A DNA stretch of 15,593 nt from contig JAJFFA010001018.1 of assembly GCA_021776885.1 (NCBI GenBank), forward strand, positions 1 to 15,593, read 5' to 3'. Below, in pieces: positions 1 through 6,911 of this stretch. Positions within the stretch are counted from its first letter, which is position 1. Each line of letters starts with the position of its first letter. The notes below the pieces were generated by a model. That model was not told the origin of the DNA and did no database searches. It saw nothing but the letters and a program-made list of their open reading frames with translations. This DNA comes from Planctomycetota bacterium. GTDB lineage: Bacteria; Planctomycetota; UBA1135; GCA-002686595. The position numbers and the translations under genes were made by a program.

Positions 1-2556
1 GGCGTCGAACTCGAGCTCGAGGAAGTGCGGTTCGGCCAGCCCGCGGAACTGTCCCGTGTAGAACTCGAAGGGCATCGCCATGTCGCCGTCGATCGCGGCC
101 AGCTCCGAGGCCCAGTCCGCACCCTTGTGGTCGACGGCGCGCTTCGGCCTCAGGGGGTCGCGGACGACGAACTCGTGACGCTCGGGGAAGGGCGGGAAGG
201 TGAAGCGCTCGTTCGGGTAGACCCGCGTTCCCTCGGGGTGGTCGACGGCCTCGAGGCGAACGCGGTCGAGGTACGTCACCTCGCGCAGCTCCTCGGTGAA
301 GGCCAGCTCGAGGCGCCCGTCCTTCGCGACCAGCTGGTCGCCGCGCACCAGGACGTACTCGTCGTGGTCGGGGGGCACGAGCATCCCGGGGGCCATGGGC
401 AGGCCCAGGGGCGTGATGCCCAGCACGTCGCTGATGAACTCGAAGGTCTCGCCGTTCCACGTATAGAGGAAGGGGCAGGACCCCACGAGGCCCTCCTCCT
501 GCTCCAGGGACAGCTCGTCGAGGAAGGTCTGCTCCCCGAACTCGACGTCGAGCCAGGTCTGCACCACGCCATTGGGCCAGCGCACGCGCAGCACGTCGAT
601 CCACTTGGCGTCGCCGCCCCCGGCGAGCAGGGTCGAGCCGCGCCAGAAAATGCGCCGGTAGCGAGCGCCCGTGCGCACCTCGACCACCGCACCCACGCCG
701 CGCCGGTTGTCCTTGGTGCCGAGGAACTCGAGCCGCGCCGCAGCGCCCACGTCGCCCTCGCAGCGGTGCACGACCAGGCCCTCGGCGCGGGCCTCGACCA
801 GGTCGACATCGAGGTCGCCGTCCAGGTCGCAGGCGATCAGGGGGCCGCCGCAGGCGTCCGCGCCGAAGCGGAAGGGGGTCTCTACGGGCAGGGTCGCCGC
901 CAGGGCGCCCGCGGCGCGTACCGATGCGTCGCCCCAGTAGAGGTCGATGGACCCGTCCAGGTCGAGGTCGCTGATGCGCACGGCGCGGGGCGCTCCAGGA
1001 TCGGGTCCGGGGTTGACGGAGAGCGGGCTCGGGCGGCGCTCGAAGCGTCCCTCGGCGGTCTGGATCAGCAGGTAGCCCGGTGTCCCGGGGACGAAGGCGT
1101 CGACCCGCGCATCGCCGTCGAAGTCGGCCAGGAGCGGCGCGTGCTCGAGCCCGGAGAGGCCGAAGACCTCGGCGGTCCGCTCCTGGAAGCGACCCGCGCG
1201 CAGGCTGTCGGCCAGGAACAGGACGTCGCTGCCGCCGCACAGGAGGTCCACGTCCTGGTCGTCGTCGAAGTCCTCGAAGTCACACCACTCGAAGCCGCCA
1301 CCCGTGGGCAGGCCCGCGTCGCTCGAGGCATCCGTGAAGACGCCCTCGGGCTTGGCCGCACCGTCGTTGCGCAAGAGGCGTGCCCCGAAGTCGCCGACCA
1401 GGAACAGGTCCAGGTCGCCGTCGTGGTCGAAGTCCACCGAGCACAGGTCGCGCACCGCGGCGGGCAGGATGGCGAAGGGCTCGGGGTCGACGCGCCACTC
1501 GGGTGTCCAGTCGTCCTCTTGCTTCTCTGCTCGGACCAGAGTCAGTCGCGGGCCGCTGACCACGACGAAGTCCAGGTCGTCGTCATTGGCCAGGTCGATC
1601 CCGTGGGCCAGGTCCAGGGGGCCTTCGAAGATGCGCTGCGCCACGAGTTCGAAGTCCTCGTTCCAGCTCGCGATCCACAGGGCCCCGGGCAGCGTGGCGA
1701 TCAGGTCCGTCGAGCGGTCCCCGTCCACGTCCGCGGCCTCCAGGGCCACGGCGCCCGCCAGCTCGGGCAGGATCGGCTCCTCGCTCGTCCACGTCGGCGG
1801 CGTCGGCTGGGGCACCTCGTTGCCGATCGGGGCCGGGCGTGGCACGACGCCCAGGTGTCCGGCGTCGAGCTGGCGTGTGCTCACGGCCTCGTACCCGCGC
1901 TCTTGCAGCTGCTCCCACAGCTCGCCGTAGAGCGCGATTTCGGCCTCGATCGACTCCTGCATGGCGATGCGGGCCAGGCGGTAGGCCGCGCTGACGTACC
2001 AGCTGCCGGCGTTCTCGATCCCCACGTCGAGGATCGCCCGGTACAGGGCCTTGGCCTCCGCCGCCTGCTCGGGCTCGCCCAGGTCATAGAGGGTGTTGGC
2101 CAGGGAGAGCCAGGTCGGCAGGTCGTCCGGCAGCTCGGCGTGGACGATGCGCAGGTGCACGAGGGCCTCTTCGAAGAGTCCCTCGCCGAGTGCCATGCGC
2201 GCCAGCATGTAGTGCATGGCCGGATCGCGCGGCGCCTCCTCTTCGACACGCGCCAGGAACTTCTTGGCCAGGTCGTACTGTCCGTCGTGCATCTCGACGG
2301 CCGCCGCCGAGAGCAGGTCCTGGGTCGCGGCTGCGGAGCGCGTGACCAGGGGGGCGAGCTCGCCGCGGGCGGCCTGGTACGACTGCTTGGCGAAGTGCGC
2401 GGCGGCGCGCTCGCGCACCAGGGTGTCCTCGACCGACGGCGGCCCCGGAGCGTCGGGGCCGCAGGCCGGGACGAGGACCAGGGCGGTCCATGCGCCGAGG
2501 ACGCGGAGGGCAGACAGGCCGTGGGGCACGCGCGAGAGCTTCCAGGAGAGCTTCAT
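1..2556 (-). CDS. CRTAC1-type lipoprotein with TPR, FG-GAP/VCBS and ASPIC/UnbV domains (3' end outside window)
   Basis: Seen: 852 codons are open from the ATG at 2556 to the left edge, with no stop reached. Residues 1-32 form a lipoprotein-type signal peptide with a lipobox ending at Cys32 (LVPAC). Residues about 45-225 are helical and TPR-like. Residues about 268-600 hold at least six Asp-rich calcium-binding loops of FG-GAP/VCBS type, for example DFDHDGDLD at 375-383 and DFDDDQDVD at 429-437. Residues about 606-690 are an ASPIC/UnbV domain (GTKDNRRGVGAVV near its start, VRWPNG near its end). From about 693 an extension begins with CPFLYTWNGETFEF. Family knowledge: CRTAC1-like beta-propellers are secreted, calcium-binding and mostly of unknown role; this extension type recurs in Planctomycetota and Acidobacteriota. 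Inference: an outer-surface binding or scaffold protein. The start is chosen because it gives the signal peptide directly; no Shine-Dalgarno is visible. Transcribed divergently from the gene at 2658. Confidence 0.88.
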   Translation of the reverse strand, partial: MKLSWKLSRVPHGLSALRVLGAWTALVLVPACGPDAPGPPSVEDTLVRERAAAHFAKQSYQAARGELAPLVTRSAAATQDLLSAAAVEMHDGQYDLAKKFLARVEEEAPRDPAMHYMLARMALGEGLFEEALVHLRIVHAELPDDLPTWLSLANTLYDLGEPEQAAEAKALYRAILDVGIENAGSWYVSAAYRLARIAMQESIEAEIALYGELWEQLQERGYEAVSTRQLDAGHLGVVPRPAPIGNEVPQPTPPTWTSEEPILPELAGAVALEAADVDGDRSTDLIATLPGALWIASWNEDFELVAQRIFEGPLDLAHGIDLANDDDLDFVVVSGPRLTLVRAEKQEDDWTPEWRVDPEPFAILPAAVRDLCSVDFDHDGDLDLFLVGDFGARLLRNDGAAKPEGVFTDASSDAGLPTGGGFEWCDFEDFDDDQDVDLLCGGSDVLFLADSLRAGRFQERTAEVFGLSGLEHAPLLADFDGDARVDAFVPGTPGYLLIQTAEGRFERRPSPLSVNPGPDPGAPRAVRISDLDLDGSIDLYWGDASVRAAGALAATLPVETPFRFGADACGGPLIACDLDGDLDVDLVEARAEGLVVHRCEGDVGAAARLEFLGTKDNRRGVGAVVEVRTGARYRRIFWRGSTLLAGGGDAKWIDVLRVRWPNGVVQTWLDVEFGEQTFLDELSLEQEEGLVGSCPFLYTWNGETFEFISDVLGITPLGLPMAPGMLVPPDHDEYVLVRGDQLVAKDGRLELAFTEELREVTYLDRVRLEAVDHPEGTRVYPNERFTFPPFPERHEFVVRDPLRPKRAVDHKGADWASELAAIDGDMAMPFEFYTGQFRGLAEPHFLELEFDA

Positions 2557-2563
2557 GGGGAAG

Positions 2564-2569
2564 AGCGTA
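2564..2569 (-). promoter_or_regulatory. candidate -10 box TACGCT, near-leaderless start
   Basis: On the minus strand TACGCT lies 7 bases before the ATG at 2556. A transcript starting 6-7 bases after it would begin at or next to the ATG, so the mRNA would be leaderless. The box overlaps a small inverted repeat, GAGCG-TAG-CGCTC (2563-2575). No convincing -35 box was seen. Similar TAnnnT boxes precede five other starts in this window. Confidence 0.3.
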
Positions 2570-2639
2570 GCGCTCGGACCCCCGGCCTGCGACGCCGCGC
2601 CGAATCCGTACGGACTGCAACGGCCCGGGGCCCAGGCAC

Positions 2640-2645
2640 TACACT
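2640..2645 (+). promoter_or_regulatory. candidate -10 box TACACT
   Basis: TACACT ends 12 bases before the ATG at 2658, inside the 101-base divergent intergenic region (2557-2657). It is preceded by GCAC, giving the CTAnnnT context seen at other starts here. It implies a leader of only about 5 bases and no room for a Shine-Dalgarno. No clear -35 box was seen. Confidence 0.28.
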
Positions 2646-2657
2646 CCTGCCGCGCCC

Positions 2658-4604
2658 ATGCGACTCGCCCTGGTCTCCCTGCTGGTGCTGCTGTTCTTCG
2701 CCGTGCTGCTCGCGCTGACGCGCAGCCGCGGCTACGGGGTGGCCCCGGTCGGAGCTCCGCTCCCCGCGTCCTCGGGGGCGGCTGACGCGACGCTCCCCGG
2801 CGACCTGGTCGGCCCCGCCACGACGGCGCGGCGCACGTCCGAACAGTCGCCGGGTGTGTCCGAGGCCGCCCGCTCTGCGGCGCCCGAACCCGACGAGGCG
2901 CGTCCGGCCCGGGGGCCCGTGCGCGGTCGCCTGCTCGACAGGGCGACGGGGGAGGCGCTGCCGCACGTCGGGCTCACCCTGTGGAGTGACGAGGGCGTCG
3001 ACGACCTGGTGCAAAGCGATGCGGACGGCCACTTCGCCAGCACCGAGCGCTACGCGGCGGGAACCCTGCGCGTCGACTTCGACGACGGGGGCAGCTGGCT
3101 CCACACGACGTCCCTGGTGCACGACCCCGAGGCGGACCCGGTCGAGCTCGCGATCCACATCGGGCCGACCTACCGCCTGCGCCTGGAGCCGCAGCCCGGG
3201 TTGGACGGGCGCGTGGTGACGACCTTTCTGGCACAGCTCGAGAGCAGGGACGGGCCGCGTCCAGTGGGTTCGGGTTGGCTGACCCGGCTGCGCCTGGCCA
3301 GCGCGCCCTTCGACGCTCCCTGGGTACGCTTCGAGCGCGACGCGGCGAACTCGCCGGGACCCCCGTGGCGCCTGCGCGTCGTGTCGGAGGATGGGCTCCT
3401 GAGCGGCGCGGCCGAGGTCGCAAGCAACGCGGGGCGCTATCCGGACCTCGTCGCGGTTCGACTGTTCGCGGCTGCGATGCTGCGCGGCAACGCGCGCCGG
3501 GCCGAGGAGGCCGACGGAGCAGGGGCGCGCGACCGGGGCGGAGCCAGCGGCCTGGGCTACATCGGGGTGACCCTCGAGCGTGCGTCCGATGGCTCCGTGT
3601 CGAAGGCGGCTGCGGACGGCGACGGCTCCTTCAGCCTGCGCGGCCTCGAGCCGGACGTCTACGTCCTGCGCGTCGAGGCCAAGGACCACGAGCCCTGGCG
3701 CGCGGACCTCATCCTGCGCGGGGGCGAGACGCAGGTCGTGACCTGCAGCCTGGTCCCGCGCAGCGGGGGCGAGTCGATCCGCGGGCGGGTGACCAGTGCC
3801 AGCGGCCAGTACCGTCACGAGGTCATGCTGCGCCTGACGGGCCCGCCCCAGGCCGACGGCGAGCCCCTCGTGCTCTGGGAGCGGGTCCAGGACTGGGAGC
3901 GGACGGCGGCCGCTCCCGGGGGTGAGGCGCCCTGGTTCGCGCCCTTCGCCTTCGAGCACCTGCCGTCGGTCGACTTCGAGCTGGTGCTCTTCGCTCCGCG
4001 CACGGCCGATCAGGCCGAGCCCCGAGCCCTCGCCCTGACGCCACCGGCGAGCGGCATCGAGCTCCGGGTGCAGGACGACACGCCGCGCAGCCTGATCCGT
4101 TTCCTGGCCAGCGCGGCGGACCCGGGCCAGGAGCCGGACGCGTGGCAGGTCTGGCTGCGGCCCGCCGAGGGCTGGGCGCAGATGATCCACGACGCGACGA
4201 GCAACAATACCCTCGGACCCGTGCCGGACGACGTCGCCGTCGACTGGGCCGCGGGGGGCGAGGGCCTGCGACCGGTCTTCGGAACCCGGGCGCAGCTGAC
4301 GCGGGTCGACGACGTCCTCGAGGCGCGCGTCCTCTTCGAGGCCGGCTGGGGGGTGCAGGCCTTCGTTCGCGACCCCGGCGGCGCGTCCCTGCCCGGGATA
4401 GCCTTCACCTGTGACGCTGAGCCGCGCGGCACGAGTGACGCCCAGGGGCGCTTGCGTCTGAGCGCAGCCTCGCGCCCCGAGCGCCTGGGGATCGCCACGC
4501 CGGGCTGGGAGTTCGACGATTCCGGCGACGTCGATCCGAACACGGGCCACTTCGCCCCCAACACCTGGTGGGCCCTCAACCTGGTCCTGCGCCGCGCGCC
4601 CTGA
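2658..4604 (+). CDS. membrane-anchored protein with carboxypeptidase-regulatory-like domains
   Basis: Seen: 648 residues. Residues 2-20 form one strongly hydrophobic helix with no cleavage site, followed by an Ala/Pro/Ser-rich linker to about residue 85. This looks like a signal anchor with the rest outside the cytoplasmic membrane. Beta-sandwich segments resembling carboxypeptidase-regulatory/CNA-B-like domains occur at about 87-170 (VRGRLLDRATGEALPHVGL), 298-366 (DGDGSFSLRGLEPDVYVLRVE) and 566-648 (SLPGIAFTC, then SDAQGRLRL). No catalytic motif was recognised. Inference: structural or ligand-binding envelope protein. It ends 3 bases before the M28 peptidase gene and the two should be co-transcribed and translationally coupled, which suggests that it assists or presents the peptidase. 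No Shine-Dalgarno is visible before the ATG. The domain calls come from residue patterns only; a specific function cannot be given. Confidence 0.82.
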   Translation: MRLALVSLLVLLFFAVLLALTRSRGYGVAPVGAPLPASSGAADATLPGDLVGPATTARRTSEQSPGVSEAARSAAPEPDEARPARGPVRGRLLDRATGEALPHVGLTLWSDEGVDDLVQSDADGHFASTERYAAGTLRVDFDDGGSWLHTTSLVHDPEADPVELAIHIGPTYRLRLEPQPGLDGRVVTTFLAQLESRDGPRPVGSGWLTRLRLASAPFDAPWVRFERDAANSPGPPWRLRVVSEDGLLSGAAEVASNAGRYPDLVAVRLFAAAMLRGNARRAEEADGAGARDRGGASGLGYIGVTLERASDGSVSKAAADGDGSFSLRGLEPDVYVLRVEAKDHEPWRADLILRGGETQVVTCSLVPRSGGESIRGRVTSASGQYRHEVMLRLTGPPQADGEPLVLWERVQDWERTAAAPGGEAPWFAPFAFEHLPSVDFELVLFAPRTADQAEPRALALTPPASGIELRVQDDTPRSLIRFLASAADPGQEPDAWQVWLRPAEGWAQMIHDATSNNTLGPVPDDVAVDWAAGGEGLRPVFGTRAQLTRVDDVLEARVLFEAGWGVQAFVRDPGGASLPGIAFTCDAEPRGTSDAQGRLRLSAASRPERLGIATPGWEFDDSGDVDPNTGHFAPNTWWALNLVLRRAP

Positions 4605-4607
4605 ATC

Positions 4608-6800
4608 ATGGACAACCAACCTGGCTCGGAGTCGCGCTCCCTGGCCGCGACCGTCTTTCTCGGCCTGGCCCTGATCCTGGCCCTCGACGTCGGCATGCGC
4701 CGCGTCCTCGCGCCGCCCGCGCCGCGCGACGCGAGCGCGCCGGCCGAGGACTTCTCCGCCGCGCGCGCCCTGGCGACCCTCGACGCCCTGGCCCCGGGCG
4801 ACCTGGCCCGCACGCCGCGCCCCTCCGGGTCGCGCGCCAACGCCGAGGTGCGCGAGAACCTGCTGCAGGTCCTGCGCGAACGCGGCTACGAGCCCCAGGT
4901 CCAGTATGCCTACGCCTGCTCGAGCTGGGAGGGCTGTGGGGTGGTGCGCAACGTGCTGGCCCATGTGGCGGGGCCGCCGGAGGGCGAGGGCGTGCTGCTC
5001 GTCGCGCACTACGACTCCGTGCCCGCGGGCCCGGGCATCGCCGACGACCTGGCCGGGGTGGCGACGCTGCTCGAGGTGCTGCGCGCCCGGCGCGAGAACG
5101 GCCCGCCGGACTTTCCCGTGCGGCTCCTGATCACGGACGGCGAAGAGCGTGGCTTGATCGGCGCCCGTGCCTTCGCCCGCGACCACCCGTGGATGGGCTC
5201 GACCGCCTTCGTGATCAACGTCGAGGCCCGCGGCACCTGCGGTGCGACGACCCTGTTCCAGACCGGGGCGGGCAACTGGCGCGTGATCGAGCGCTACGCG
5301 GAGGGCGCGCAGCAGCCCTCGACGAACTCGGTCGGCATCGAGGTCTACCGGCGCATGCCCAACGACACGGACCTGACCGTGCTGCTGGCCGCGCGTCCGG
5401 TGCAGGCCGCGAACTTCGCGTTCATCGGCGGCGTCTCGCGCTACCACACGCCCCTCGACGATCGCGAACACCTGGACCCGGCCAGCGTGCAGCACCAGGG
5501 CGGCGAGGTGCTGGGCTTGCTGCGCGCCCTGCGCTCCGAGGACATGGTCCTGTCGCAGGGCCTGCCGGACGCGATCTTTGCCAGCCTCGGCGGTGCCTTC
5601 GTCGTCTCGTGGCCGCTGGCGTGGAACCTGCCGCTGGCCGGGCTGTGCCTGGCCCTGTCCCTGGGCGCGCTGGTGCGTGCGCTCGCACGACGCTCCCTGA
5701 GCGTCCTCGACCTCGCGGCCGGCGCGGGGGCCGTGCTGCTGGCCCTGGGGCTGGCCGTGTTGCTGGGGCGCGCCGCGCTGCTCCTGGTGCGTGCGTACAG
5801 CGGAGTCGACGCGCCCTGGACCCTCTCACCCGCGCCCCTGCGCGGCACCCTCTATGCCGCCGGCTTCCTGGGCGCACTGCTTCCGGGGAGCCTCCTGCGG
5901 CGCCCGGGGCTGCGCCTCGCCGCGCTCCACGCCGCGACGATCGCCTGGAGTGCAGCGGCGCTGGGCAGCGCCCTTTACGCGCCCGGCGCGTCGGTCATCT
6001 TCGTGCCCACCGCGCTGCTCGCCGCGGGGGTCGCGTGGAGCGTCGGATCCTCGCCCCGCGGGCTGGGCGGATGGCGCGCCCTGGCGTTGCTCGCGCCGGC
6101 GCTCCTGAGCGTGCCCTTCATGGCTCCCCTGAGCTCGGGCCTGGAGGAAGCCTTCGGACACGCCTTGCCCGAGGGGACTACCGGCATCGTCGCCCTGGGT
6201 GCGCTCTTCCTCCTGCCCCTCGCCGGCGGCATGGCGCGCCTGGCGCGGCTGTTGATGCTGGCCCTGGGCCAGGGCGCCTGGATCGCCGGTGTGCTCGCGA
6301 CCCTGACCTTGCCGCCCTACGGAGCCTCCGCCCCGAGTCACCTCAACGGCCTGCACCGCGTCGCCGCCGGAGCGGACGCGGCGCCCGGCGTTGCGCCCGT
6401 CCCTTCGCCACGCCTGACCCTGCTCTCGGAGGCGCCCCTCGGGCCCCCGGCATCCCTCGAAGTCGGGCGACGACTCACCCTGCGCGTGCAGCCGGTGCCG
6501 GGCTCGGTGGAGACCACCCTCCTGGTGGGGGGCGAGCTGCTCGAGACCCGCGCCCACGGCGTCGCCCTCGACGCGTTCAACCGCAGCGGGCCCGGGGGTC
6601 GCACCCAGGTGCGCCTCTTCGGCGTCGACGAGCAGGGCCTGGAGCTCGAGCTCTACCTCGCGGGCAACGCCCCCGTCGCCATCGAGGTCGTGGACCTGCT
6701 GCCCGGCCTGCCCCCCGGCGCGCACCTCGAGCGCCCCACCTGGAGCGTGCCCCGGGGCTACGGGGATCTGACCGAGGTTCGTTCCAGCTTCGACCTGTAG
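4608..6800 (+). CDS. M28-family zinc peptidase with C-terminal polytopic membrane domain
   Basis: Seen: 730 residues. Residues 12-30 are a transmembrane helix. Residues about 50-310 form an M28 peptidase domain with all expected motifs: HYDS at 134-137 (zinc ligand His134), ADD at 145-147 (bridging Asp), DGEE at 177-180 (catalytic Glu179, zinc ligand Glu180), NVEARG at 204-209 (ligand Glu206) and YHTPLDDREHLD at 279-290 (ligand His280). Residues about 324-568 contain roughly eight hydrophobic segments, followed by a soluble tail from 572 to 730. Family knowledge: M28 enzymes are di-zinc amino- or carboxypeptidases; the peptidase-plus-multispan layout recalls the fungal vacuolar protease Pff1 and animal ERMP1. 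Inference: an active membrane peptidase with the catalytic domain on the extracytoplasmic side. The start 3 bases after the upstream stop, without a Shine-Dalgarno, implies coupling to that gene. The stop codon lies in the first arm of a hairpin. Confidence 0.93.
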   Translation: MDNQPGSESRSLAATVFLGLALILALDVGMRRVLAPPAPRDASAPAEDFSAARALATLDALAPGDLARTPRPSGSRANAEVRENLLQVLRERGYEPQVQYAYACSSWEGCGVVRNVLAHVAGPPEGEGVLLVAHYDSVPAGPGIADDLAGVATLLEVLRARRENGPPDFPVRLLITDGEERGLIGARAFARDHPWMGSTAFVINVEARGTCGATTLFQTGAGNWRVIERYAEGAQQPSTNSVGIEVYRRMPNDTDLTVLLAARPVQAANFAFIGGVSRYHTPLDDREHLDPASVQHQGGEVLGLLRALRSEDMVLSQGLPDAIFASLGGAFVVSWPLAWNLPLAGLCLALSLGALVRALARRSLSVLDLAAGAGAVLLALGLAVLLGRAALLLVRAYSGVDAPWTLSPAPLRGTLYAAGFLGALLPGSLLRRPGLRLAALHAATIAWSAAALGSALYAPGASVIFVPTALLAAGVAWSVGSSPRGLGGWRALALLAPALLSVPFMAPLSSGLEEAFGHALPEGTTGIVALGALFLLPLAGGMARLARLLMLALGQGAWIAGVLATLTLPPYGASAPSHLNGLHRVAAGADAAPGVAPVPSPRLTLLSEAPLGPPASLEVGRRLTLRVQPVPGSVETTLLVGGELLETRAHGVALDAFNRSGPGGRTQVRLFGVDEQGLELELYLAGNAPVAIEVVDLLPGLPPGAHLERPTWSVPRGYGDLTEVRSSFDL

Positions 6801-6832
6801 CCCGGACGATCCATGAGCCATGGTCCGGGCTA
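6798..6832 (+). terminator. hairpin starting on the stop codon of the M28 gene, likely terminator
   Basis: 6798-6807 (TAGCCCGGAC) pairs perfectly with 6823-6832 (GTCCGGGCTA), a 10-bp stem. Inside it CAT (6812-6814) can pair with ATG (6820-6822) around GAGCC. The first three bases are the TAG stop of the peptidase gene. There is no immediate T-run, only TTTGTT at 6845-6850. The position between two transcription units fits termination of the 2658-6800 operon; the missing U-tract lowers confidence. Confidence 0.5.
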
Positions 6833-6871
6833 GCGCGCTGAGCGTTTGTTCCAGGGCACGCTGCCGGCTGC

Positions 6872-6877
6872 TACCTT
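6872..6877 (+). promoter_or_regulatory. candidate -10 box TACCTT
   Basis: TACCTT, within GCTACCTT, ends 34 bases before the ATG at 6912 in the 111-base gap after the M28 operon. A TTCCAG at 6849-6854 lies 17 bases upstream but matches a -35 box poorly. The gap otherwise holds the hairpin at 6798-6832 and nothing else recognisable. Confidence 0.3.
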
Positions 6878-6911
6878 GGCCGGTCTCCTTGCCCTCGGTA
6901 CTCGCGCATCC

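Noticed and set aside
25..2718. 897-codon open frame on the plus strand opposite the left-hand lipoprotein gene
   Set aside because: Composition is dominated by Val, Gln, Gly, Arg and His without any domain pattern, and the opposite strand encodes clear FG-GAP and UnbV domains. Long antisense frames arise because stop codons are rare in such GC-rich DNA.
2553..5495. 980-codon open frame on the minus strand
   Set aside because: Antisense of the regulatory-domain protein and the M28 peptidase, whose catalytic motifs are intact on the plus strand.
4568..6841. 757-codon plus-strand frame overlapping the peptidase gene
   Set aside because: Very Arg/Pro/Gly-rich shifted reading of the peptidase gene with no motifs.
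6846..6911. Earlier in-frame ATG for the CRTAC1-thioredoxin gene
   Set aside because: It would place 22 residues before a clean lipoprotein signal peptide and put the TACCTT box inside the coding sequence.
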